Assembly: GCA_963920635.1 (NCBI GenBank)
Contig: OY987301.1
Span: forward strand, 43,375,820-43,439,819
DNA: 64,000 nt
Source: Pseudeuparius sepicola
Taxonomy: Eukaryota > Arthropoda > Insecta > Coleoptera > Anthribidae
Reading direction: 5' to 3'
The notes under the pieces were generated by a model. That model was not told the DNA's origin, did no database searches, and saw only the letters and a program-made list of their open reading frames with translations. Shown here in pieces: positions 53,298 through 64,000 of the stretch. Within the stretch, counting starts at the first letter, position 1. Every line of letters starts with the position of its first letter. The position numbers and the translations under genes were made by a program.

Positions 53298-54835
53298 CAG
53301 TGTCGTAACTACAGAGTGTTCAGAGTGTGCGGTGAACACGGGCCCAGAGCTGCTAGGGGCCCACCGCCACCAAGATTCATACCTACAGGGCGCATAAATT
53401 TCGATTTTTCCGATGCGAGCCGATTGATGTGGTGCTGCGTAATAACAAAGTCTAGAGAATAGTATTCTCTAGACTTTGGTAATAACCTACGAGTCAGAAT
53501 CTCTAATCGGTTACATAGAGGGCGATTGAAATTTCGCAACAATAAAAATGCAAGGGTGGTACAAAAAATGTATAATAACTTAAGAGTAAATAATGTACCT
53601 ACACCTACAGGATGATCGAAACTTGACGCCCCAGGCCTACTGCGGGAACACGAAAATTGGCAATAAAATTTCGAACAGGGGTTCTTAAATAGGACATACT
53701 ATAAGGCCCAATAATTATGACCGAAAATTTGCTTTTTTGTTGTTTGGGGAAATGGCCGCTGTGACGTCATCAATGTTTTCCCCCAGAAACATACCATTTT
53801 TTCCTAAATATTGCAAGTCCTTATCATCCTCAACAACTTTTATAGGAAAAGATTTTCTGTATCTTTTATTGTTCAAAATTTATAATTGATAGTCAGAAAT
53901 TATTTAAGAGAATGTTAGATTCTGCACCCTTAAATTTTTTCAACTGGAATATTAAAAAAAATTTTTGCAACAAACTATAATAGCTAACAAGTCAGTAACA
54001 AGCACAATTCAAAAATTTAAAAAATACTCCAGTCGAACAAATTTAAAGGTGCACAAGGCACCCTAACATACTCTTAAATAATTTCTGACTATCGAAATTG
54101 TTTTCAGGGCTAGCTAGATTTCGGAAAAACGATCCTAGTGAATAGAAAAAATTCCATGTTGTTCAGTCCATTCCATTTATGAGCCCCTGTTCGAAATTTT
54201 ATTTTCAGTTTTCGTGTTCCCGCAGTAGGTCTGGGGCGTCGACTTCGGATCACCCTGTACAGAACTTACATGGTGATTCAACATTTTGACCTATAAAATG
54301 GCGTTTTTCGACCTGTAGTGAGCAATGTGCATTATTTTTAATTGTTGGTCAATACAAAGTTTAAGTTGGATTATTTTCTATGCACCTACAGGGTGTCCCA
54401 TTTTCGACACTTTTGCGAGGTATCTCGTTTATTTTTAGAAATAGGGAGTTGCGGTTTTCGGGACGCTGACCTACTTTTTCATAAAAAGAAAGGCTCGTAT
54501 ACAGAATTTTCATGCGGCCTCTTTAGTTTTTTAAACACAAGGTGATTTTCAAAATTTGCCATTTTCAGGCACCTCCCCTTATATCCGTTATACGCGAACT
54601 TCTTGAAATGGTAAAAATCGACCATTATAGATTTTTTCTTGTAGAATTCAGTGGCGTACACGGGTTTTTACTAGGAGGTAATAATTTCAAAATATAAATG
54701 TAACTTGCAAAAGTATCTAAAATGGGACATCGTGTACAATGTTTGTCATTGTTACACCACTTTCAAACATAAAAAAACACAGGGGCCCACCTGAAATTTT
54801 GAACACGGGCCTACTCTTCCTTAGTTACGCCACTG
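53298..54835. mobile_element. hAT-like element 2 with 8-bp TSD, containing nested foldbacks
   Basis: The element begins CAGTGTCGTAACTA and ends TTAGTTACGCCACTG. GGTAGATT is duplicated exactly at 53290-53297 and 54836-54843. Both ends contain related GGGCCCA and AACACGGGCC blocks. The interior is non-coding and carries a foldback at about 53608-54258 and an arm of the family seen complete at 57747-58137. Ends and TSD length match the element at 18531-20253. Confidence 0.8.
53608..54258. mobile_element. Foldback nested in hAT-like element 2
   Basis: The outer arms GATGATCGAAACTTGACGCC / GGCGTCGACTTCGGATCACC and the inner blocks CTACTGCGGGAACACGAAAA / TTTTCGTGTTCCCGCAGTAG and TTTCGAACAGGGG / CCCCTGTTCGAAA are inverted. 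The centre near 53980 is AT-rich. Ends are close to CACCCTGTA. Confidence 0.8.
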
Positions 54836-54849
54836 GGTAGATTAATTAT

Positions 54850-55920
54850 TATTGTAAGTAAGTGAATCTTACGATGCTTTTACTTTTTATTAACTTCAAA
54901 AACACATTTTACTGATGGAATTGAAATGTTTGGTACCTACACAATTTAATTTCTGAATAGTTCTTAACTAAACTACTGTCTACTACTTACTCTTGTCTTT
55001 CATTGTAAACTGCAAACGAAATCAGCATGAAGATTTATTATTTTTAAGAGTAGTGTTTTCAATTTGTGCGTGACCTTTGACCTAAATTGATGATAATTTG
55101 GATTGGGGTCTAAATTAACGAATCTATCATCACTCTATACAATAAACCGCTAACTTGTTATGATTACATTTCCCAAACTCAAGTTTTCTTGCAGGGCAAA
55201 AGTCTGTCAAGGAAAAATAAACACATATCCACATAGTTTATTGTATATTACGCGGAAAAATGATTAGGTAATCCAGTACCATAAACCATACTAGCGTAAA
55301 CGAAAAGGTTAAAAACATCTATTTGGGTCATTGATAGTTTCATGCGTTATGTCATGTCGCATTTATTGACACCAATTTTGGTTTCCCGTTTAATGACACT
55401 GTTAATAAATGTGTCATCTGAAATTAAGAACGCCGAGGAAAATGATTCAGACGGACACAGCCATCCAGAAGCCACCCATTTTATGTGCTCTTGTTTAAAT
55501 TAACATAGCCCGAGATTTATTGTTCTCGGAAGGTTGTTCACATTTTTTAATTATTAGTAATAAAGCATAAAGCACTTCAAATAGTGGCAAGATCATCCTA
55601 AATTAAAGCTGATGTCAGATTATGGTCTTCTAGTGGCTATAATATAAAATAATATTTATGATAGTTGTAAGTTACGGTTCCCTGCCAGACTTTAAATATT
55701 TTGCTTTGCTAATCGTCAAATTTAAAATCGACAAATTATCGGGCCAATTACAATTAATTATTTTAATTGTGCGCCGATCTAAATGTTAATAACAAAAACA
55801 AGGAATCGGATAATGGCCTATCCGCATAAAATCTATACAATTCATTCGCCTGGCGAAAGAGCTTGCTAATTGGCCAATTATTAATAATTATCAATTGTTA
55901 CATATATTTAAAAGTTAATA
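54850..55920. other. No gene recognised; TAATTA-rich unique stretch at 55700-55910
   Basis: Mostly unique AT-rich sequence. Around 55740-55910 several GGCCAATTA and TTAATTATT words occur close together, compatible with homeodomain or CCAAT-type sites, but this is only a textual impression. Confidence 0.3.
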
Positions 55921-55923
55921 TCT

Positions 55924-56370
55924 ATACAGGGTGTCCCAGGATAAGTGAAACAAGAGACAAAAACGAAAAACATGTTGAGTTGAAACTTGACCATTTGTGG
56001 TCCCGTCCTACCACGTCATAATTTCAGTTTCGAAAAATCAAAGTAGCCTTGGCATGAGGAAAATTTTCATTTTCAGCATAGCTAAAGTGCCTTTTGTGGG
56101 AAGATATGGGAACATGCAAGATATGCAAAATTTTTATTAAAGAAAGGTGTTCGAAATAAAAATTTCCCGTACCTTGCAAAAGAAAAAGGTGTCTTTTCTT
56201 CTATTCTTCTATTTAAAAAATAGGAAATTGAAAAAAAAAGAAAATAAAAAAATCAGCTACTTTTCCAAGTAAAATTTTCCCGTATGTTACACAGAAAAGG
56301 CACTTTATCTAGTCAGAAAATGATTTTTTCCTCATGCCAACGCCAATACTTTGGTTATTCCAAATTGAAA
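55924..56370. mobile_element. TACAGGGTGTCCC repeat with internal hairpin
   Basis: The segment starts TACAGGGTGTCCCAGGATAA, matching the repeat starting at 25644 (TACAGGGTGTCCCAAGATAA). Inverted blocks AAGTAGCCTTGGCATGAGGA / TTCCTCATGCCAACG and CTAAAGTGCCTTTTGTG / CACAGAAAAGGCACTTTATC form a hairpin. Confidence 0.65.
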
Positions 56371-56379
56371 TTATGTACA

Positions 56380-57740
56380 AAAATTAATTCAAATTAAGAG
56401 GGCGGGACTCCAAATGGCCAAATTCCCACTCATTTGTCGTCTTTCATACCTTTTATTTAACTTGTCCTTATCATTTAAATGGTCAGTGAAGAACCTCAAA
56501 ATCGTCAATAAAATGTCAGTATTGAAGATTTTTGTTGTCAAGTTGGCCTTGGCGAGTTGTCTAATTACACACGTCTGGCGAAGGTTTGATACTCAACATT
56601 CTGTTGTACGCATCAATATCCTTCTGGACAGTGTGACAAAGTATCGAAACACATTGGCCAAATTCGTCATAAAAAGTGCCAATATAGATTACTACCGTTA
56701 AACTTTAAACAGATAGCTTCATAACTTCCTGGCATCTGGAAATAGCTCTTAGGGACAATACAAATTTCACCATCTGGCAACAGTCAACGAGTTATGTTCA
56801 AACATAGTATATGATAGTCTTCTTCTGAGTGTTTTGTAGAGTCAAGGGAAGCCTCGAATTCTTGCACCTAAATAATCATAGGTATTTCTACTATCGAGGT
56901 AGGTATCTATCCGTTTACCATAATAGTTTCTTCTATCCTAGAATGATTTTCCTATGCAGCCCTGTGACTTAAAACTTCTCAAAATAATTAATCAATACCT
57001 GCCTCCTGTGCACCTAAAACTTCTATAAAACAAACTAGCTACGAAACTTTTCCCGGTGATCGCAACTGATCCAGTTATAGCACACAAGCAAGTATAAGCC
57101 TAAATAATAGATAAGGTCATATCAATTCAACAAACTGTAGGTGGTTACTTCTAGCAATCACGTTTAGGTCACTTCTACCTTCGGACGGTCGGCCACTTAC
57201 CTACCAATTTGCCTATAAGTACCGACTTCAACAACTATAATAGAGAAATTCGGTGCAAAATGCCCGTTCCAAAAAATTATACTCGTAATTAGATTCATGA
57301 GATTGATTTATGCGCGTGTATTAACAACTGCTAATTTGCCCAACCGCGTGTGTTATTACCGTCGTTGGCCAATAGTGTTTTACTTTTACTAACCTTAATT
57401 TCGTTATTTTTTTAAAAATGCCCTCTGTAGTATTTCCTAGATTCAGACGCGAATAAAAAAGCACGTCCTCGTTTCGAACGCGTTTAGTGAGATATTTAGA
57501 AAGTGACATATTTTTGTACTTTTGTTAGTACCAACACCCACCAATTAATTTCAGTAATGTGCAATGTTTAGAGAGAAATAAGCGGTTCTTTCTTGAGAGA
57601 AACTAGAAATTACCTCATTATTATTATCATCTTTTGTGTCCGGACTCGGAAGATGAGTTCATATATTGTAGAAACAAAAAAATAAACTCAAAACTGATTT
57701 TGATAATTTGATTGCATATACACGAACTGTAGAAACTTTT
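56380..57740. other. No gene recognised
   Basis: An ORF at 56414-56701 (plus) has a Leu/Phe-rich start and no recognised motif. Splice context is absent, and the upstream flank is repeat DNA. Confidence 0.3.
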
Positions 57741-57746
57741 GTTCTT

Positions 57747-58137
57747 AAGGCTCAATGTACAGCACGTATGTGGTGATTCAACGTTTTGACCCATAAAATG
57801 GCTTTTTTTTGTATCTTTAGCGAGTAACACGCATAATTTTAAACTTTTGGTCAATACAAATTTTAACCTAAGTAATTGCTTACATTTTGAGACAAAAATT
57901 AATTAAAAATATTTATCACAGTGGCCGTTATAGGCTTTTTGCGTAAATGCTAATAACGGCCATTGTGATAAATATTTTTAAATAATTTTTGTCTCAAAAT
58001 GTGATTAATTACTTAGATTAAAATTTGTATTGACCAAAAGTTTAAAATTATGCGTGTTGCTCGCTACAGATCGAAAAAAGCCATTTTATGGGTCAAAATG
58101 TTGAATCACCACGCACGTGGTGTACATTCAGTCTTAA
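57747..58137. mobile_element. Foldback MITE with ~180-bp arms
   Basis: Long inverted arms: GGTGATTCAACGTTTTGACC / GGTCAAAATGTTGAATCACC, TTTTAAACTTTTGGTCAATA / TATTGACCAAAAGTTTAAAA, and GTGGCCGTTATAGG / GCTAATAACGGCCA near the centre at about 57938. A partial copy lies in hAT-like element 2 at about 54268-54360. Confidence 0.85.
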
Positions 58138-58139
58138 TA

Positions 58140-60340
58140 GTTAATAAACTTAAAAATTTGTGTAGGCTAATAAATTACACCATTTAATGCTTTGTTTTTC
58201 AAAATATAGGGAGATTTTACTCCAACATAATACCACAGACCTATACAGCTTTGCTATATAGGTCTGTGATCATACTCAAACTTAAGTATTCTTTAAAATA
58301 AAAGGAGCTTTTGTAGATAACAACTGTTACGATTTCAAACAGAAGTTAGCGAAATTAGCGAGAAACACTAAAGTTATCTGTTTTAAATAGTATGAAATAG
58401 TTAGAATTTTTTAAATCGGTCCAGTAGTTTTTGAGTTTATTCATTACAAACAAAAATACAAAAATACAAATCTTTTCTCCTTATAATATTATATTATATT
58501 AGTATAGATTTCCTATAATTGGTGACCTTTGGAAAATGACTTTATTCCCGTTTGTGCTAAACACTCCCTCCGCAGTTAAGTTATGTGAGGATAACTCAGT
58601 GCCCCCTATTGTGTTATACAGGGGACCGTATTTCGAGTCTATGCATGGGGATTTTGGTTATCTTAAGATATACGAGGTCGTTTAAATTGGGGCAAAGTTG
58701 CGGAATTTGGCGCCAAGTAACATGGTAAAAAAATTTGGCTTGCCCTCGTTTTAAAAATAATGCGGAAAAAAATAAAATCGTCGTTTTCCTTTTTATTGTT
58801 TTTTTAAACGGAGACCAAAGGGCTGGACATTTCTAAGATAAACATTAATAAGACGCTTTTTTACAAGGAATCTAAAAAATATGGTCTCTTATTTTTTTGT
58901 CGCCGAACTGGACAACGATGTGACGATTAACTTTTCTTTTCCTTATGGGCGTCATATTGGATTTTTACAGTTTTGAAAAGAAGATTTTTTCTGGTTAATA
59001 TGACATGTCACACATTATGCTTTATTTTGTTTTTCTTGCTATAATCTCATATTAATTGTTTTTGCATAGAGTGCCTTGGAAAAATAAGTCCATTGTTGCG
59101 ACGTGTGTTTTGTAATATTGTTTAACAGTTCGGTAAAAATTCGGTTAATGTTAAATTTATTGATTAAAAATAAATCATAAACATACCACGAAATTGCATG
59201 TTGAGTGACTTTGTTATTTCTTCGTACTTTACCATACAACACATTAAAATGTTAAAATAAATGGTCAATTTGTCCTTCTTGTTGCTTAAGGCACAATGCA
59301 GCAAACGTTACGGGGCTTAGGTTTCCAAGGCCCTCTAAGAAAAAAAGCATAGTGTGTGATATGTCATTTTTTAAATTAACGATGATTTTGAGCACTCTGT
59401 GTCAATTTTCTCTGCAGAAAAATTATGCACAGCCCTGTTAATCTCTTCTCTTCTGTGGTTAATTTGAGCTAAGTTTAATCCTGTTGAGTGTACTTACTAA
59501 GATTTCTTTCTACCATGCATGTGGTTGACGGCAGACAAAAAATATTTGAATTAATTTATTTAAACCAGTAAAAAATTTGATGTTGTGATTAGTAGAACTT
59601 TTTAACCTAATTTTCTATAGGGGTGCCCCTACATTATGAATGGAGCGAACATTTTAGCTGTTTTTTTTTTGTAAAAACTAATAGATATTATAAAAATTTA
59701 AATTTGGTTTCTACTTTCTTTTGCATTTCAAATGAAATCAAACCAAGTCTCACTTCCACCCTTTCTTGCCTTTAAAACTTACAACAATATAAGTTGTATA
59801 AGTCGGTCGAATGTCGAACAACACGGAACACCTCTAAGTGCGTATGTGCGCGCTAAAAGACAAAGACGAGCCGACACGCAGTTGCGTCTACCCTTGACTC
59901 GTCTGGCGAATTCAATCTATTGTCTCACTATAATCAGTTTACAGGCTTTTTTTCTGGTCTGCGTTCGTTTAACCCCGAAGGTCGCAGACGCTCCAGAATG
60001 TGTCTCGAGTATAGGGTGAGTGAACAAAGAAAGAAGTCCGTTGCCTGGGCGGCCTCCAAAGAGTTACCCAGAGCGCTTACTAGACCGGTGACAACTGGAG
60101 CCAACGGAACGTTAAGATTGACATTGTATAAATAACTATAGAACTAGATATAGGTATGCGTAGGCGTACTAGATACTTAACTGTTTTTTGTACCATAAAC
60201 TGTATACCTACTTAGTCGAAGCATCACAAAAGGCAAATATAAGTTATGGGGACAGTATTAGTTATCTTTTTATGTACCAACGCTTATAAAGTTTGTCTCA
60301 GTCAAGTATATTTTCTTTTACTTTTCTTTATATTTGAAAG
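58140..60340. other. No gene recognised; small hairpin at 58228-58270
   Basis: CACAGACCTATA and TATAGGTCTGTG form a short hairpin. A frame at 59732-60019 covers a more GC-rich stretch with no motif and is not called. Otherwise AT-rich unique sequence. Confidence 0.35.
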
Positions 60341-60358
60341 ACAGCCATAAAAATGAAT

Positions 60359-60538
60359 CGTTGACTGACGTATTAATAAGACTTCTCACGGCTATAGTTT
60401 CATGTCCTGGAAAGTAGATGGCGCCTATGGTCAACAATGTATTTTGCATTGTATTTTGTCTCCGGGAAGCGCATGGTGAGCCAGAGAACTGTCAAACATG
60501 ACAGCCGTGAGCAGTCTTTATTAATACGTCAGTCAACG
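60359..60538. mobile_element. 180-bp MITE with 7-bp TSD
   Basis: The left end CGTTGACTGACGTATTAATA and the right end TATTAATACGTCAGTCAACG are perfect inverses, extending to about 36 bp (AAGACTTCTCACGGCT / AGCCGTGAGCAGTCTT). AATGAAT is duplicated at 60352-60358 and 60539-60545. The interior is non-coding. Confidence 0.8.
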
Positions 60539-61251
60539 AATGAATGTTTAGTAAGTGTGCACAACTCTAAACAATTGCTACGTTGTTTATCTTAAGAAAC
60601 AAGGAGTTTACCGCAATTTAGTTGTCACAAAAAGGTCCACATACATATATGGATCGCACCCACCGCCCATTTTTGCTGACTCAAATTAGTCGATATTTAT
60701 AATATATAATATTTTGAGTGACCGCCCTTATACAAATGACATTACTTGTGAGAGCTGTTACCTATTGTTATTTAAGAGTAACTACCTAATAAATGTTGGT
60801 ATCCAACGTAATTTTTATTATAGGTAATATGGCATAAACGGGTTCCAAAATAATTTGGCTCACTCCCGTCACGACCTTGGCAATTTAATCGTAAGAAAAT
60901 ATTTAAATTTGGACTGTTTTAAACGGGAAAAATAAATAAATAACTTTACATATATATAAAAGTCGGTAAGTGGTGCCAAATGTGAAGTGCACGGGAAAGG
61001 AATTACCGAGTTACTTTGCACCCATATTATTTTATAATGCAGAAGATTATTAATTCCTTGTAGGCAGAAATGTTTGTTTTTGTATACAGAATTCATTAAT
61101 TTTTGCTGAAACTAAACATATACACTAACTTTATATCTATATAAATTATAATAATCGTTCAGCACAACTATTGCTTATATACTTATACGTTTAATGCTTA
61201 TTTAAAACGAGTTGATATAGGGGATTCACTGAAACTACAAAATGTACTTTA

Positions 61252-63919
61252 TCTTGAAATAGGAAGTGAAGTCTCAAAATCGTCATTAAAAGCTCAGAAA
61301 TAGGCACTGAAGTAGCGCATTATTGTACGATTTTTTCAATAAGTATAGACTTTGGCGTGATGTAAACATCAAACGTCAGACGCGGAGCCGCCATCGCCCG
61401 TCAAAAGTGACCAAATATTCAAAACCCGTCCAATAAAAGCCCATTTAACTTTTCGTACACATTGCGAAATTGTTACCTACAGCAGCGCAATCTTTCAGTA
61501 TAAATATTTTAGTAGGTTTGAATAGGTATCAATCTATTTTTCATGGAGGCTGCACAACAGGCATATGTTTGGAGTTTCTGTTGGGAAATGCCATGCCTCG
61601 TCATACTTGACCTAGGTAGGGCGATTGTCAAAGTCAAGTAACGCCGCGCGCAGCCGGTTCATGGACGGGTGATCCCTTAGGTATGATTATTTTTTGCCCA
61701 ATAAAACATTTTTCCCTATTAAAAAAAATTATATGCACTTACATACCTCGGCACTGAAGTTCTTTTTATGATTCATGTGGTTTATTTGCCTCGGCCAGAG
61801 GCGTCGGCAACTAAATTCCACATGACTCGTAAAAAGTTGAACTTCAGTGCCTTGGTACATAAATAACCATTAGATATATTACCCCACTTTTGTAGCTTTT
61901 AATAAAAAAATCCAGGAAGAGACGACTCTGTAGGGGTAGGGGCAAATAAAGTGCGTGTGATGGAAACGACCATGTCTTCATAGGCGTGCTGTACACAAAG
62001 GGTGTACCCAAAAACCACCATTCCCGTCCTGGTACTGTAATGCTCAGGTGAGCGCCATTGCGCTCAATTAAAACAATCAAAAACCAAAATAAATGTTATT
62101 ACTCGGGAGAGTCGGGAGAGCTGCGTTGCCAAACGTCCGCCCATTATTAGCCTGAAATTAAATGTCCCGAGCGGGACAGGCACAGTACCGCTTTTTGGGG
62201 ATTTCTCGACAGTGCCGGCCAGCGCGAAGTCACAAAAAGCGCGCGAAAGTAAATATTGATACATAATACCTAAACTTACCCTTCTTTAGTTTTTTACCTA
62301 TACAAAATGTTGATTATATTATACACTGAATTTGGCAACAATAGCTACTTAAATAAGTGTTTTCTCTACGTTTCATAATTATTGTTTCCATCGGTAACAA
62401 AAAAGTACTTATTATTTTAGTTTTTCTTTATTATGTCCCGCTTTCATGGAATATCCCGCTTTGCCCGAAAACATTCTGTTGACGTTGACGCGTGCCTGGG
62501 ACTACGGTAGTGGACTATTTCGTCCACTAATCCACTTATCTCGAAAAGTATCGTTACTACCCAGACAACAGGAAAATAATAATTGAAAAATGTTTAAGGT
62601 TATAGTATTGGCAAAGTCCATTGAAAACAGCATAAAAAATTCTCATTGGAATATAGGATATAGGCGTCAGACAGTTTTCAAAAATAACATATTCTAGGCT
62701 AACATAATATTTCAGTTTGAAGGATTTTTTAAGGTTGTCGTCAAACAATGTAAAGGTTAATGCACATCTAATATCGCCAAAAGGTCTCGAAACAGCCCTA
62801 TTCATTATAACTATTTATGAAAGTATAATTTACTAACATCTGTGAAACTATGGCACGGCTATACATACACTGCATTTCACCGCACAAGTGGCCAGCCGTC
62901 GAATAGTGTGACCCATGCAAGTATTGAGGATATTAGGTATATATATTATTAAGCGATCGTTGTTTTTACTACAGTATCTATTTTCTCTGTCCTTCATTAT
63001 CGACTTAACAAAAAGCAATAATTATTTTATTCGGCAATAAAGTTATATCACACTCTAAATTTTTTTAACAAATAATTGACTTATTTGCAATATCATGAAT
63101 GTCATTTGTTTCAGGGTCTTTGGCCTCCTATATTGTAGTAAAAATTTTAAGACAGTGTTATAAATGTAAGAGTGGCCCTGTTGTACAAACTTTATTGTTG
63201 AATATTTTTAAATGATAATTGGTATGTTGCCATTTTCAGGAATGCTGAATAATTGGGGTGTCAGATTTTCCAAAATCGATAATAATATTTTTGCAATTTG
63301 TAGGGGTATTAACATGGTCGTAGTAGGTCCTGTTTGAGGGACTTGTGGGATGGGAATAATAGTTATTTATGTACCAAGGCACTGAAGTTCAACTGTTTAT
63401 GACTCATGCGGAATTTAGTTGCCGAGGCCCCTGGACCAGCGGCCGAGGCAAATAAACCACATGAGTCATAAAAAGTTGAACTTCAGTGCCGAGGTACATA
63501 GGTATTATATTTTTTTTAAATCGAAAAAAAAAAGTTTTATTGGGCAAGACAATAATGATACGGGATCTCCCGTCCGCATGAACCAACTACGCGCGGCGTT
63601 GCTTGACTTTGACGATCGCTCTACCTAGGTCAAGTATAATGACGTGCGGGGCCTTTGAACAGACAAACCAAACTGCTGCTTGTTGCGCTGCTATAGGTAA
63701 CAATTTCGCAACGTGTACGAAAAGTTAAATGGGCCTTTTGTGGCCGGGTTTTGAATATTTGGTCACTTTTGATGAGCGATGGCTCCGCGTCTGACGTTTG
63801 ATGTTTACATCTCGCCAAGGCCTGCTTATTGAAAAAATCGTGCAATAATGGGCTACTTCAGTGCCGATTTCTGAGCTTTTAATGACAATTTTCTGAGCTT
63901 TTAATGCCGATTTCAAGAA
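61252..63919. mobile_element. 2.7-kb element with long inverted arms (~0.6 kb)
   Basis: The left arm (61252-61872) and right arm (about 63359-63919) are inverted copies. Outer blocks include CATTAAAAGCTCAGAAAT and AAATATTCAAAACCCG with their inverses; inner blocks include CCTAGGTAGGGCGATTGTCA and GGCACTGAAGTTC. Each arm contains its own palindrome around CATGAGTCATAAAAAGTTGA. The 1.5-kb interior has no recognised gene. A 30-bp direct duplication (TTTCTGAGCTTTTAATG) is present at the right end. Confidence 0.8.
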
Positions 63920-64000
63920 AATAATGCTCCCAGACAGCAACTTCCCACCTCTCATCATTATCATTACAAAAAAGAAATATTCGAACATCTAGGAAACAAT

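Overview
The window looks like nuclear DNA of an arthropod, most likely an insect. It is AT-rich, has short GT-AG introns, and is crowded with insect-type mobile DNA: a Tc1-type transposase, an R4/R2-type non-LTR retrotransposon that encodes its own restriction-like endonuclease, CAG...CTG elements with 8-bp target duplications, relics of a Crypton-like recombinase and a DUF4817 protein, and many foldback repeats ending in TACAGGGT. No species can be named from the sequence alone. There are no bacterial operons, rRNA genes, CRISPR arrays or intact tRNA genes.

Region 1 (1-7.8 kb) holds the most unusual gene, a plus-strand series of seven small exons (1424-7454). All are multiples of three with every visible junction in phase 0, and they encode low-complexity GPYTGPY-type and GSQSPQP-type repeats, a basic NLS-like patch and a C-terminal coiled coil. 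Two closely related RLE retrotransposon copies sit antisense in its ATT-repeat introns. Its last exon is followed by a head-on inverted arrangement: a diverged copy of the same coiled-coil exon lies on the opposite strand, and two mini copies end in stop codons that overlap the stops of the full exons.

Region 2 (8.6-10.4 kb) is a minus-strand virus-like cassette: a small possible OB-fold protein, a parvovirus-type phospholipase A2 fused to an adenovirus-core-like tail, and an adenovirus-type cysteine protease. The two upstream genes each have a TATA box about 35 bp before the ATG. The protease lies in the -1 frame behind an A-AAA-AAC heptamer. A cluster of 20-bp repeats with an inverted copy lies at the upstream edge. 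This resembles a fragment of an adintovirus/Polinton-type element.

Region 3 (10.4-26 kb) is gene-poor: transposase and reverse-transcriptase relics, a 1.7-kb CAG...CTG element with a perfect 8-bp target duplication, a tRNA-like SINE-type repeat, and several large foldback repeats. Region 4 (26.1-28.3 kb) contains the one clear host gene, a five-exon minus-strand gene for a helical protein of about 602 residues that I do not recognise. Region 5 (29-34.7 kb) contains an intact Tc1-type transposase gene (DD34E) and an 81-bp inverted pair that looks like Tc1 ends. Region 6 (35.6-40.5 kb) has two foldback elements whose arms are arrays of a 16-bp unit; the complete one has a 9-bp target duplication and a related empty site elsewhere in the window. 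The rest (40.5-64 kb) is intergenic or intronic: tandem repeats, palindromic MITEs, a Crypton-like relic, a second 8-bp-TSD element, and a 2.7-kb element with inverted arms of about 0.6 kb at the right edge.
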